Shown: positions 17,278 to 27,261 of the stretch, piece by piece
Layout of the letters: the number at the start of each line of letters is the position of its first letter
Numbering within the stretch: the stretch's first letter is position 1
Assembly (NCBI GenBank): GCA_943787175.1
Contig: CALSLK010000037.1
Location: 1 to 64,000, forward strand
Length of the DNA stretch: 64,000 nt
DNA from: an uncultured Alphaproteobacteria bacterium
GTDB lineage: Bacteria > Pseudomonadota > Alphaproteobacteria > SP197
Reading direction: 5' to 3'
Program-made: the position numbers and the translations under genes
Notes under the pieces: model-generated
Seen by the model: the letters and a program-made list of their open reading frames with translations, nothing else
Database searches by the model: none
Told to the model about the DNA's origin: nothing

Positions 17278-17435
17278 GCCTTGCAGAAATCTATCAGATC
17301 GCGGCCCGCCTCTGGGTTCTATGGCTGGTGCTGTTGTTCGTTGGGATCATGGCCTGGACCTTCCTGCCGCGGAACCGCAAGCGCCTTGATGATGCAGCCA
17401 ACATTCCCTTCAACGATGATTCCGGGGAGCGCTGA
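17274..17435 (+). CDS. ccoQ: cbb3-type oxidase subunit IV
   Basis: 53-residue single-helix protein, MSLAEIYQIAARLWVLWLVL then LFVGIMAWTFLPRNRKR, ending NDDSGER. Its start overlaps the ccoO stop and it ends three bases before ccoP. Position, size and topology match CcoQ (FixQ), which stabilises the oxidase complex. Confidence 0.9.
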   Translation: MSLAEIYQIAARLWVLWLVLLFVGIMAWTFLPRNRKRLDDAANIPFNDDSGER

Positions 17436-17438
17436 ACC

Positions 17439-18287
17439 ATGGCAACTGAACGCGACGAACTGACCGGCGCCGAGACCACCGGACACGAGTGGGACGGCTT
17501 GAAAGAGCTCAACAACCCACTACCCCGTTGGTGGCTCTACATTCTCTATGCCTCGATTGTGGCGAGCGTGATCTACTCCTTCTTTGTTCCGCCCATTCCC
17601 GGCGTGATGGGTGTGTTTGAAACCACGCGTGCTGTCGTGCGCCAGGACATTGAGCTGGCGCGGGATGCCCAGTCGGCCAATCTGGAGCGCATTCGCCTGG
17701 CCAGCCTGCAGGAAATCCGTGATGACGCCAGCCTTCGTGACTTCGTCTATTCGGGCGGCAGTAGTGTCTTTGCCGAGAACTGTGCACCCTGTCATGGACC
17801 AGGCGGCGCTGGTGTTCCCGGATATCCTGCGCTGGTCGATGATGTCTGGCTGTGGGGCGGAACCCTGGGCGACATTCATGACACCATTGCTTATGGCGTT
17901 CGTTCGGATGATCCCGATACGCGCTGGTCGGAGATGATTGCCTTTGGTCGTGATGATGTTCTGAATCACTCAGAGATCGAGGACGTGTCTCATTACGTCC
18001 TTTCACTTTCGGACACCGACAACGACCGTGAAGCTGCCCTGCGCGGCGAGGTGATCTATGCCGAGAACTGCGCGACCTGTCATGGTGATGCCGGGGAAGG
18101 TGATGATCTGCTGGGCGCCCCGGCTCTCAACGATCATCTCTGGCTCTATGGTGGAACGCTCGATGAGGTCATCTCCCAAGTCGACAACCCCAAACACGGA
18201 GTGATGCCAGCCTGGCATGAGCGCCTTGATGACACGACCATCAAGATGCTGTCGGTTTATGTGCATACGCTTGGCGGGGGTCAGTAG
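17439..18287 (+). CDS. ccoP: cbb3-type cytochrome c oxidase subunit III (diheme)
   Basis: 282 residues. An N-terminal segment with WDGLKELNNPLPRWWLYIL, typical of CcoP, leads into a membrane helix and then two cytochrome c domains with heme motifs ENCAPCHGPGG and ENCATCHGDAG. It passes electrons from soluble cytochrome c to CcoO/CcoN. It follows ccoQ directly. Confidence 0.95.
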   Translation: MATERDELTGAETTGHEWDGLKELNNPLPRWWLYILYASIVASVIYSFFVPPIPGVMGVFETTRAVVRQDIELARDAQSANLERIRLASLQEIRDDASLRDFVYSGGSSVFAENCAPCHGPGGAGVPGYPALVDDVWLWGGTLGDIHDTIAYGVRSDDPDTRWSEMIAFGRDDVLNHSEIEDVSHYVLSLSDTDNDREAALRGEVIYAENCATCHGDAGEGDDLLGAPALNDHLWLYGGTLDEVISQVDNPKHGVMPAWHERLDDTTIKMLSVYVHTLGGGQ

Positions 18288-18295
18288 GGACGTCC

Positions 18296-19756
18296 ATGGC
18301 CGATATCTATGCCGATCAGGACGCACTTTCGCGCAAGGAGCAGCAGGAATCGCTCTATGCTGATCGGGTCAAGGTCTATCCCAAGAAGATCGAGGGGCCG
18401 GTTCGCCGCCTGAAATGGGCTGTCGTGGCCGTGTTGCTGAGCATCTATTATCTGGCGCCGTGGTTGCGCTGGGACCGCGGCCCCGCCGCGCCCGATCAGG
18501 CGTTCCTGATCGATATGCCCAACCGTCGCGCCTACATTCTGTGGATCGAGATCTGGCCCCAGGAGCTCTATTTCCTGGTTGGCCTGCTTCTGCTGGGTGC
18601 GCTTGGCATGTTCTTCGTCACCAGCCTGTTTGGGCGTATCTGGTGTGGATACACCTGCCCGCAAACGGTCTGGACCGACCTTTTCATGTGGGTCGAGCGC
18701 CTGATTGAAGGAGACCGCAATCAGCGCATGCGGCTCGACAAGGCATCGACCAGTCCGACCAAGGTCTGGAAGAAAACCGCCAAACACAGTGCCTGGATGG
18801 TCATGGCCCTTCTGACGGGCGGCGCCTGGATCATGTACTTCAATGATGCTCAAACGGTCGTTCCCGCGATCTTCACTGGAGAGGCAGGCCTGCAGGTCTA
18901 CTTCTTCCTGGGGCTTTTTACGGCAACGACCTATCTGCTGGCCGGCTGGGCGCGTGAACAGGTTTGTATCTATATGTGTCCGTGGCCGCGTTTTCAGTCA
19001 GCCATGTTCGACGAAGATACGCTGATCGTGACCTATCGCGAATGGCGTGGCGAGCCGCGCGGCAAACACAAGAAAGGCGAGAGCTGGGATAACAGGGGCG
19101 ATTGCGTCGATTGCAGGCATTGCGTTGCGGTCTGCCCGACCGGTATTGATATTCGTGATGGTGTGCAGCTGGAATGCATCGGCTGTGGCCTCTGCATGGA
19201 TGCGTGCAACAAGATCATGACCAATCTTGATCTGCCCAAGGGTCTGATCGGTTATGACAGTCCCGGCAATCAGGAACTCCGTGCTGCGGGCAAACAGCCG
19301 CATACGCATTTCGTGCGGCCGCGCACTGTTGTCTACGCCGTTGTGTTTTCCCTGATCAGTGCGTTGATGTTGTGGGGCCTTCTGTCGCGCACCACGGTTG
19401 AAGTGAACGTTCTCCATGACCGCAACCCGGTCTTTGTCACGCTTTCCGACAACAGTGTGCGCAATGGCTATACCATTCGGGTGCTGAACAAGACGCGTGA
19501 GGACAAGATCTACAAGCTGTCATTCGACGGGCTGGGTTACGCCACCATGTCGGTAGTCGGGCAGGAAGATTCCGCTTCGCAGAATGTCGCGCGCATAACC
19601 TCGGTTGCAGATTCGGTCACAACTTATCGTGTGTTCATTACCGAACCGCCGGAATTGGCAGACTTTTCTCAGAAGGCCTTTGATTTTGTGCTGACCGATC
19701 AGGCAACCGGAGAAATCGCGCGCCATGAAACGGTTCTGCGGGGGCCGGGGTCATGA
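18296..19756 (+). CDS. ccoG: cbb3 oxidase assembly protein, polyferredoxin
   Basis: 486-residue membrane protein (FixG/CcoG/RdxA). Several helices, a CGYTCPQTVW motif, then two 4Fe-4S motifs, CVDCRHCVAVCPTGIDI and CIGCGLCMDACNK. A periplasmic immunoglobulin-like C-terminal domain ends the protein. It is thought to reduce copper for the oxidase's CuB site. It starts eight bases after ccoP and overlaps ccoH. Confidence 0.95.
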   Translation: MADIYADQDALSRKEQQESLYADRVKVYPKKIEGPVRRLKWAVVAVLLSIYYLAPWLRWDRGPAAPDQAFLIDMPNRRAYILWIEIWPQELYFLVGLLLLGALGMFFVTSLFGRIWCGYTCPQTVWTDLFMWVERLIEGDRNQRMRLDKASTSPTKVWKKTAKHSAWMVMALLTGGAWIMYFNDAQTVVPAIFTGEAGLQVYFFLGLFTATTYLLAGWAREQVCIYMCPWPRFQSAMFDEDTLIVTYREWRGEPRGKHKKGESWDNRGDCVDCRHCVAVCPTGIDIRDGVQLECIGCGLCMDACNKIMTNLDLPKGLIGYDSPGNQELRAAGKQPHTHFVRPRTVVYAVVFSLISALMLWGLLSRTTVEVNVLHDRNPVFVTLSDNSVRNGYTIRVLNKTREDKIYKLSFDGLGYATMSVVGQEDSASQNVARITSVADSVTTYRVFITEPPELADFSQKAFDFVLTDQATGEIARHETVLRGPGS

Positions 19757-20238
19757 CGGCGATTGCATGGTTCCGTCAGGGTGATCGTTGGATACCGTCC
19801 CTGTTTGTCGGCGCCTTTCTGGTGATTCTGGCTGTCAACAGCACCATGATCTGGCTGGCAGTCTCGACTTTCGGCGGATTGGCGACGACGGATTACTATG
19901 CTCGGGGCCGCACCTACAACGAGACCCTGGCCGCTGCAGAAACCATGGCTGCCCTTGGTTGGCAGGTGGAGGTGACATCCAGGCACCAGGAAGACGGGAC
20001 CTTCCTGGTGGAAGCAACTATGCGAGATGCCCATGGTGCGCCTTTGGAGGGTGCTGATGTGATCGGCAATCTCGTGCGCCCCTCCAGCGCCGATGACGAT
20101 GTTCGGGCCGTCCTTGTGGCGCAGGGGGAGGGACGTTGGACCTTGCAGGTTGAACCTGGACTTTGGGAACTGCGGTTGCTGGTTGAACGCGACGGCATGC
20201 AGTCTGCCACAGGACACCGATTGGAATTGATACCGTGA
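19753..20238 (+). CDS. ccoH: cbb3 oxidase assembly protein FixH
   Basis: 161 residues. One N-terminal membrane helix (PSLFVGAFLVILAVNSTMIW) and a periplasmic FixH domain (TDYYARGRTYNETLAAAE). It overlaps ccoG by four bases at its start and ccoI by four bases at its stop, as in other ccoGHIS operons. Confidence 0.9.
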   Translation: MTAIAWFRQGDRWIPSLFVGAFLVILAVNSTMIWLAVSTFGGLATTDYYARGRTYNETLAAAETMAALGWQVEVTSRHQEDGTFLVEATMRDAHGAPLEGADVIGNLVRPSSADDDVRAVLVAQGEGRWTLQVEPGLWELRLLVERDGMQSATGHRLELIP

Positions 20239-22463
20239 CGGATCTTGCCGTCCGGACCTCCAGCGCCATCCTGGCCGACCCCAAATCTGATGCGCCAGAT
20301 GGCGCCTATCTTGATCATGTCAGCGCATTGCCCGATGGCAGCTTCAGCCTTCATCTTCTGGTGGAAGGTGTTCACTGTGGAGGCTGTGTGCGGCGGATCG
20401 AGAAGGGACTGGCTGGCATGCCGGGCCTGGTGGACGCCCGGGTCAATTTGTCGACCCGCCGGATGTCGCTTCATTGGACCGGGCAGACTTCACGGGCCGG
20501 AGAGTATGTTCGTGCGGTTCAGGAGCTTGGCTATGGCGCTGTGCCGTTCGACCCCGATGCGGCAATCGATGGCCATCAGCAGCGTAGCAGGGAACTTCTG
20601 CGCGCCTTGGCGGTTGCCGGGTTTGCCGCCGGTAACGTCATGCTGCTCTCGGTCGCTGTCTGGTATGGCCATTCTCAGGGCATGGATGCGAGCACCCGTG
20701 ACCTGCTTCACTGGGTTTCGGCACTGATCGCCCTGCCGGCTGTAGCCTATGCGGGACGGCCGTTCTTTCGCTCCGCGCTTGGGGCAATTGGGGCGCGCCG
20801 TATCAACATGGATGTACCGATCTCGCTGGCGGTCCTGTTGGCTGCAGGCATGAGCCTGGTGCAAACCATGCAGGGCGCGCAGCACGCCTATTTCGATTCT
20901 TCGATCTCACTGCTGTTTTTCCTCCTGATCGGCCGCTACTTCGACCACCGCGCACGTGGTCGGGTTCGCCAGGCTGCCGAGCGGCTGCTTGCTCTGGGCC
21001 GTGAATCAGCCGTTGTACTGAGCGATGACGGCAGACAGCTCTCTATGGCGGCATCGCGTATTCGGCCCGGTATGACGCTGCTGGTTGCCGCCGGTGCGCG
21101 CCTGCCTGCTGATGGCACCGTTCTACAGGGGACATCGACAGTCGACGCCAGTCTGCTGACCGGCGAGACCATGCCGCAGCCAGTTGTGATCGGCGATTCT
21201 GTGTTGGCAGGTGCGCTCAACACAGGTGCTCCGCTCACAATCAAGGCGACCGCAACAGGTGACGGCACAGTGCTCGCCGATATCGTACGTCTGGTCGAGG
21301 CGTCCGAGCAGAAACGCTCGCGTTATGTCGCGCTGGCCGATCGTCTGGCGGCCATCTATGCGCCGGCGGTTCATGGTCTGGCCGCAGGCGCATTTCTGGG
21401 CTGGATGGTCTTGGGTGGGATAGACTGGCAACCGGCACTTCTGATCGCCATTGCCGTGTTGATTGTCACCTGCCCCTGCGCTTTGGGGCTGGCGGTTCCT
21501 GCTGTTCAGGTGGTTGCAAGCGGGCGCCTGATGCAGGCAGGTGTTCTGTTGAAATCTGCAACTGCGTTGGAACGGCTGGCGGTTGTCGACACGGTTGTGT
21601 TCGACAAGACCGGCACGCTGACAGAAGGCCGTCCCGAACTTGCCAATGATGCAGAGTTCAATGCGGAAGACCTGACGCGCGCTGCCCAGATTGCAGCAAG
21701 TAGCCGTCACCCCCTGGCGCGTGCCATCACACGTTCCGCCGGTGGTGATGTTGTGCCGTGCGCTGGTGTTCATGAAGAGCCCGGACAGGGCTTGTCACTT
21801 GGTGACGTTCGACTGGGTAGCCGTGGCTGGTGCGGTATTGCCGAGCAGAACGACGATTCCTTCCTGGAACTCTGGCTGGTTCGTGACGGGCACAAACCCG
21901 TGCGGTTCTGTTTCGAGGACCGGGTCCGTCAGGATGCCGCAGCCACGCTTGCCGGTCTGCGCGCACGGGGCATGGAAATCGAGATGTTGTCGGGTGACCG
22001 TGAAGAGCCCGCAGCCGCGGTCGCCAGAGAGCTGGGCATTACGACATGGTCGGCCCTTCAGTCGCCTGGCGACAAATGTGATCGCCTCAATGCGCTGCAG
22101 GGCGAGGGCAGGCGGGTCCTGTTTGTGGGTGATGGCCTCAATGATGCCCCGGCCCTGGCAGCGTCTGATGTTTCGCTGTCGCCCAGTTCTGCGTTGGATA
22201 TCAGCCAGAATGCTGCCGACGCAGTCTTCAGGGCCGGCTTCTTGCGCCGGTTCTTCTCACCATCGACCTTGGACGCCGGTCTCGCCGTCTGGTCCGCCAG
22301 AACTTTGCCCTGTCCCTGGTTTACAACGTGGTGACGGTGCCGCTTGCCATTGCAGGGCTGGTCACGCCATCTGATCGCGGCGCTCGCCATGTCGAGCTCA
22401 TCGCTGATCGTGGTCGGCAATGCCTTGCGCCTGGCAGCGGAAAAACCGATGAATGCGGTCTGA
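20235..22463 (+). CDS. ccoI: Copper-exporting P1B-type ATPase for cbb3 assembly, 3' end frameshifted
   Basis: About 740 residues after repair. The N-terminal heavy-metal domain has VEGVHCGGCVRRIEKGL. The ion-translocating motif is CPCALGLAVP, the phosphorylation site DKTGTLTEG and the hinge GDGLNDAPAL. After residue 660 the frame breaks: one base seems missing near 22228 and one extra near 22370. With both corrected the text runs NFALSLVYNVVTVPLAIAGL and ends EKPMNAV at 22463. This is the first gene in a stretch of dense frameshifts. It supplies copper to the oxidase. Confidence 0.9.
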
Positions 22464-22598
22464 TCTACCTCATCCCCATCGCGCTTGCCCTTGGCCTGCT
22501 TGCCTCTGGGCGCTTTCCTCTGGTCCTTGAAGGCCGGCCAGTACGACGACATGGATGGTACTGCCGCAGAACGCATCCTTCACGATGATGAGGACTGA
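22453..22598 (+). CDS. ccoS: cbb3 oxidase assembly protein CcoS, frameshifted
   Basis: The short frame after ccoI reads LIYLIPIALALGLLAS, then (after removing one base near 22508) FLWSLKAGQYDDMDGTAAE and ends RILHDDED. This is the usual 45-55-residue CcoS with one membrane helix and the QYDDM-G-A-RIL tail. Another extra base near 22459 would join ATG 22453 to this frame. It closes the ccoNOQPGHIS operon. Confidence 0.8.
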
Positions 22599-23354
22599 GC
22601 ACGGCCTATTCGCCTTCGGTCAGCTCCCGCAAGGCCGGCAAGGTCCGTCAGGGTCACGGTGTGCGCATCGGGCACTTCGATGACGCCGGACTTGCGCAGC
22701 TTGGTGAAGGTCCTGCTGACGGTCTCGATTGTCAGCCCCAGATAGTCGGCGATATCCGTGCGGGTCATCGGCAGATTCGACCACGCCGCCTGCTTCCCGG
22801 ACTGCCCTGTCTGCGTTGCGCGAGAGCCGCATCTAGAAACGTTGCCAGACGTTCCGCGGCGGTCTTGCGGCCCAGCAGCAGCATCTGGTCCTGGGCGGCA
22901 ATCAGCTCGTTGGACGCTTCGTTCAGCAGGCGTTTCTCCAGTTTCGGAAACTCGTCGAGCAGAGCGCTCCAGCTTGCCGCGCGGAAAACGGCAAATGACG
23001 GCACCCGAAACCGCCTCGGCGCTGTAGGCATAGGTGCTCCTTCAGGGCCAGGCCCAGGAAATCGGAGCTGTAGAGAAAGCCGGTGATCTGGCGCCTGCCG
23101 TCTGGGAAGCAGTTTGAACAGGCGCACGGCCCCTTCAAGGATGTTGTAGACATAAGTCGGCTTCATCGCCTTCCTGAAAGATCGACTGCCCATCGGCCAG
23201 GGGAATGCGCGAGACGATCTGGGCCAGGCGATCGACCTCACGGCCCTGCAGCACGGAACAGATCGCCATGTCGCGCACATCACAGGCGGCACACGGCATC
23301 AACGTGGCTGTCGTTGCCCGGGACAGCTTCTGGAAGGACTTGAAATCGCGACAT
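22580..23354 (-). CDS. FNR-type oxygen-sensing transcription regulator, frameshifted
   Basis: About 250 residues after repair, spread over three frames. The N-terminus has PCAACDVRDMAICSVL, giving three cysteines of a 4Fe-4S sensor. A fourth appears in AVICRFPR after frame correction (about 22975-22990). The cyclic-nucleotide-binding-like domain includes PLADGQSIFQEGDEA, and the C-terminal HTH reads MTRTDIADYLGLTIETVSRT. That makes it FnrL-like rather than FixK-like. It is convergent with the cbb3 operon and has the box TTGACCTGAATCAA 92 bp upstream, so autoregulation is likely. The start at 23354 is my best guess. Confidence 0.75.
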
Positions 23355-23445
23355 GGTTTCTCTCGGTTCCCGGCGCACAAGGAATAAGCCGTGTCGATCC
23401 GATGAGCGGAATGGTGGACCCCTTAAGGAGATATGTCGCAAGCGC

Positions 23446-23459
23446 TTGACCTGAATCAA
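23446..23459. promoter_or_regulatory. FNR/FixK-type box at the regulator gene
   Basis: TTGACCTGAATCAA, identical to the ccoN box. For the minus-strand FNR-type gene a class II start would fall near 23411, leaving a 57-base leader. The plus-strand frame at 23563 could also be served. Confidence 0.65.
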
Positions 23460-23562
23460 GGACTGTCGGGCGCCGCCGCGCGGAAAGTTCCGTCATGCCT
23501 GATCTCAGCGGAATCCGACCGACGAAGGAAGCTGGCGATGATCTCTCCATCGCATCCTCTGG

Positions 23563-23880
23563 GTGAGTGCGACCTTCTATCAGGCCTACGCACTTGTGCA
23601 GCTCCATGACACTGACCTGACATTGCGTGCCTGGTGTGGCCGTGTGGGCGAAGACTGGAAAGAGGGCCGATCGCACTGGGCGGTCGTAAGAGATCGTCGC
23701 GGCTATATTCATGCTGTCTTCCGGTATGGGCCCCGCACTAGCGCCGAGCTCAGTCAGCAATCAAACGTGACGGATCTCTACGCCGCAGGTTTGGCCAAGC
23801 GTCAAGCACTTGCAGCCATAAGGGCGTGGGCTCCAGGCCGTGCTTCCACGTGGCCCGGCGATCAGGACCATGCCGTCTGA
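23563..23880 (+). CDS. Hypothetical protein between regulator and ABC exporter
   Basis: 105 residues, MSATFYQAYALVQLHDTDLT onward, with a C-terminal segment VTDLYAAGLAKRQALAAIRA that looks helical. No family recognised and no strong ribosome site. The region is full of frame errors, so a longer protein starting near ATG 23537 is possible. The opposite strand also has a 153-codon open frame, but it runs into the regulator gene and makes less sense. Confidence 0.35.
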   Translation: MSATFYQAYALVQLHDTDLTLRAWCGRVGEDWKEGRSHWAVVRDRRGYIHAVFRYGPRTSAELSQQSNVTDLYAAGLAKRQALAAIRAWAPGRASTWPGDQDHAV

Positions 23881-23917
23881 CTGGTTGCTTGTGGCCGCCA
23901 AGACCAGCGAGCTCTGA

Positions 23918-25776
23918 TCAGGTATCGTTCTGATAGAAATCAGCCTGTTTGCGGTACATTGCTGCATAGGAGCCATTGGCTGCGATCAGCGCCTCATGCG
24001 TACCGTCCTCGATGATGGTGCCCTGGTCCATCACCAGAATACGGTCGGCGTTGCGCAGATTTGAAAGGCGGTGGCTGATCAGGATGACGGTGCGGCCGGA
24101 TTCCATTGTACCGTTGATCAACGCAGCCTCTGCCTCGGGATCGAGTGCTGCGGTCGGCTTCATCGAGAATCAGTGTCTCGGCTCCAGTCCGCAGCATGGC
24201 GCGGGAAAGTGCCAGGCGTTGCCATTGACCGCCCGAAAGCTCACGGCCCTTCGAGGAACTGACGCGAAAGCTTGGTATCGAGGCCATGGGGCAGGTCGTC
24301 GATGAGCGGCTTGGCGAGCCCTCTTTGGGGCCGCTTCCATCAGGCGTTCGGAATCGGTGACGCGCAGACCTTCTCCCATGGCGATGTTCTCGCCTGCCGG
24401 TCAGGTTGTAGTGCTGCAAAGGGCTGGAACAGCGCCGCCGTGCGCGCGAACAACGCCGCGGGCGACCACGCCTCCAGCTCCAGGCCGTCCAGGGTGATGC
24501 TGCCTGATTGCGGCCGATAGAGCCCGGTCAGCAGTTTGATGAAGTGTGGTCTTGCCCGACCCGTTTCTGCACCGACAATCCCGATCTCCGCACGCCCTTG
24601 GGGATGTGCAGGTTGAGGCCCTGCAGCGCCGGTCTGTTCCCGTTGGGATAGGTGAACGTGACATCCCGGAAGCGATAGCCGTCGCCCGGCGACCGGGCCT
24701 TCCGTGGCCTCGCCACGTGGCTGCGCCCTCGTCAAGGCCCAGCAGCGCGTAGAGCCTCGACATGTAAAGCATGTCCTCATAGCCGCTGCTGAGCGTGGCC
24801 AGCAGGGATGTCATGGCGTTCTGGCCCTGCCGCAGCAGAGCGGCGTACATCGTCATCTGGCCCAGCGTGATGCCGCCCACCACGGCCGTCCAGACGACCC
24901 AGATCTGCCCGGACATCAAGAAGCACGTACTCACGCCAATCAGGACGATACCCCGATCCATGTGCGACTGCATCTGCAGGCGGCGGTCCTGGCCGAACAG
25001 CCAGTCGAACAGATGCCTGTAGCGTTCCAGGATGGCGTGGTTGGCATCGCTGTGCAGGCGCTCGGTGGCCGACGCGTCGGATCACCATCAGGCCTTCGAG
25101 GTAGTTGCGCTGCCGCATTTCAGGGGTGCGGCCGGTGTAGAACCGGAATGCGCTGTTGGAGAACCGCACCTCGCCGAAAGAACAGCGGCAGCCCGGCAAC
25201 CATGAACCAGCAGCAGCGCCCAGGGTGAGAAGGTCCACAGCAGGGCCGCGAACGACGACGATGGTCAGGCTGTACTGGGCCGCCTCGAAGCTCCGGTTCA
25301 CCAGGCCGTAGGGTCGGGCGGCAGCATACTGCCGGGCAAACACGATCTGCTGCTGGGTTTCTGGATGTTCGATGGTTTCCAGATCCATGCGCAGCGTCTT
25401 GTCGAAGATCGCGCGGCTGACCGCATAGCCCAGCTCGGCATGCAGGATGCGTTTCTGAAAGACGAGCAGGCGACGCGCGGAAAGGAGTGTTCCGATGACC
25501 AGGGCTTCAGCGACAACCCACAGCAGCACCGAATTGCGATCCCCGGACGTTCCGGTGTCGACGGCCGTCAGCACACCGTCGACAATCATCTTGCCGATCC
25601 ATGCGGCCAGGACAGGCGCGGTCGCCACGATCACCGTGACCAGGGCAATCCCCAGAGTCAGACGCGGTGTCGTCCGCCAGACCAGGCCGAAGGTTCGCGC
25701 ACAGGTACCCTGCGCCCTGCCTCAGGGTCGGTGTGGGTCGCAATCTGGATCTGGGCGTGTCATCCCGGAGGGTCAT
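23918..25776 (-). CDS. ABC exporter (fused permease and ATPase), heavily frameshifted
   Basis: About 600 residues once read across frames. The N-terminal half is a membrane domain (VTVIVATAPVLAAWIGKMIV; RRLLVFQKRILHAELGYAVS; WVVWTAVVGGITLGQMTMYA). The C-terminal half is a nucleotide-binding domain: YRFRDVTFTYPNGNRPALQG, a Walker A recoverable as GxNGSGKTT near 24560, signature ELSGGQWQRLALSRAMLR, Walker B with AALDPEAEAAL, and the H-loop VILISHRLSNLRNADRI. Length and plan match half-size type I exporters. At least six indels break it. It lies downstream of two sulfotransferases and a glycosyltransferase on the same strand, so it probably exports their product. Confidence 0.75.
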
Positions 25777-25804
25777 GGCTGCATTGGGCAGACTGACGCG
25801 AGCC

Positions 25805-26453
25805 CTACTGCGCGGCGGCAATCGCGGCACGTTCCCTGGCCATGCGTGCGGAAAGGACGCCGCCCTTGTGCGGGAAGGGCTCGGCCGGAATCGGGCGGTT
25901 CAGGAACGGCGCGAGTTTCTCGAACCCCTCGCCATCGGCGATGTTGATCACCAGCAGGTCATCGGGCCTGTTCTCTGAAGTACGCCATGACGTCGCGCAC
26001 GTGGCGGTCATAGACCCAGGAGAACCGCTCGGGCACATAGTTGTAGCAGCCGAAGATCGCCGCGCGCAGGAGCTGGCGCATCTCGCAGATAAGTCCTCCT
26101 CCTGTCAGGTCTCTCGGCTTCCTTGAAGGCCGGGCGGTTGTGCCAGTGGTTTTCGCAGGACTGCAGCCAGCCATCCTTGTCGCGGATGGTCAGGACGAAC
26201 TTGCTGCCGGGATAGGTCTGATCGAGTTGCTGGTAGTACGGCAACTGTCGTGATGTCCGTCAGGGCGTCATCGTACCGCTTGAGGACCGAGAGCTCGGTC
26301 TCGCCGTTGCTGAGTTCGGCATAGGTGGTCTCGTCGCCGGGATAATGGATGGCATCGAACCCCAGCATCTGCAGCCCCTGTGTGAGGGAGCGGGTTCCCG
26401 TGCGCGACAGGCCGACGCCGAAAGATCTTGGGTTTCTTCACGGTCTGCACCAT
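25805..26453 (-). CDS. Sulfotransferase family protein, frameshifted
   Basis: About 215 residues after repair, the size of the Sulfotransfer_4 family. Starts MVQTVKKPKIF and then GVGLSRTGTRSLTQGLQMLG, the PAPS-binding 5' loop. Later text includes FVLTIRDKDGWLQSCENHW (3'-phosphate region), CYNYVPERFSWVYDRHVRDV and NRPIPAEPFPH near the end. At least three frame breaks. It starts within the open frame of the preceding glycosyltransferase, which shows no clear stop, so a fusion or a lost stop codon is possible. Confidence 0.7.
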
Positions 26454-27257
26454 AGTTGACGCGGTCCCTGTGTGCGATGCCTTCCACGCTTCGAGCTCGT
26501 CATGGGTGAAGTCTTCCTTTTCCTCGATACCCAGACGCGCCAGCTCCGACTCGGCCCGCTGGGGAAGGGATCTCGATGAAACGCTGCACATCTGCGGCGC
26601 CGGCATGGGCCGGCACCAGTTCACGTGCGTACCGCACGGCATGGCGCGCGACGGCGAAATCATCCACGTCTCCATGGGTCTGCTCGGGCCATGATCTCCA
26701 TGGCCATGGCCAGGCGCTGGAACTGCATGTCGGTGCGGCTGCGCAGCTCGCGCACCGCATACTTCATGAAGATATGTGCCGGTTGAACTGGAAGTGGTCG
26801 TGGAGAATGTCGAAGTTCCGGAACTGCTTGTTCAGCCCCAAGCGACTTCATGGCCAGGTTCCGCATGCTGGGATTCAGGCCGCAGGACGTAGGCCATGTC
26901 GTCTTGCGGCGGCGTGATGGATGCCATTCTTGCCACGACATCACGGCTGCGTGTTACGTGCGCGCCGCAGTGGATGCGGCCCCGAAACCGGTCCGACACG
27001 TAACTGTCGACATAGGCGCTGTCGCAGGAGTCCAGGAACGGGCGCATGTCTTCAAGGATCAGGCAATCGGCATCCAGATACACGACGTAGTCGCAGTCGT
27101 GCTCGATGCGCAGCATCTGGGTGACGCATTCGGAGAACGGCCTGACATCATCAAGAATGTGCACCGCGTCGGGTCGGATGTGCTCCATCGCCAGCGCCAG
27201 GGACACCTCGCGTGTACGCTCGTCAATCTGCCGGAACACCAGGTCGATCTTGGCCAT
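26454..27257 (-). CDS. Glycosyltransferase-like protein with DxD motif, frameshifted
   Basis: About 265 residues. Begins MAKIDLVFRQIDERTREVSL and carries DYVVYLDADCLILEDMRPFL, the hydrophobic-strand plus DxD signature of GT-A glycosyltransferases. Further on come ARMASITPPQDDMAYVLRPE and FMKYAVRELRSRTDMQFQRL. Three or four indels split it. It starts five bases after the upstream sulfotransferase stop, so the two are one transcript. Donor and acceptor are unknown. Confidence 0.6.
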
Positions 27258-27261
27258 GACT

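Noticed and set aside
23299-23760. 153-codon minus-strand frame
   Set aside because: Overlaps the FNR-type regulator's start in a different frame and contains no family sequence.
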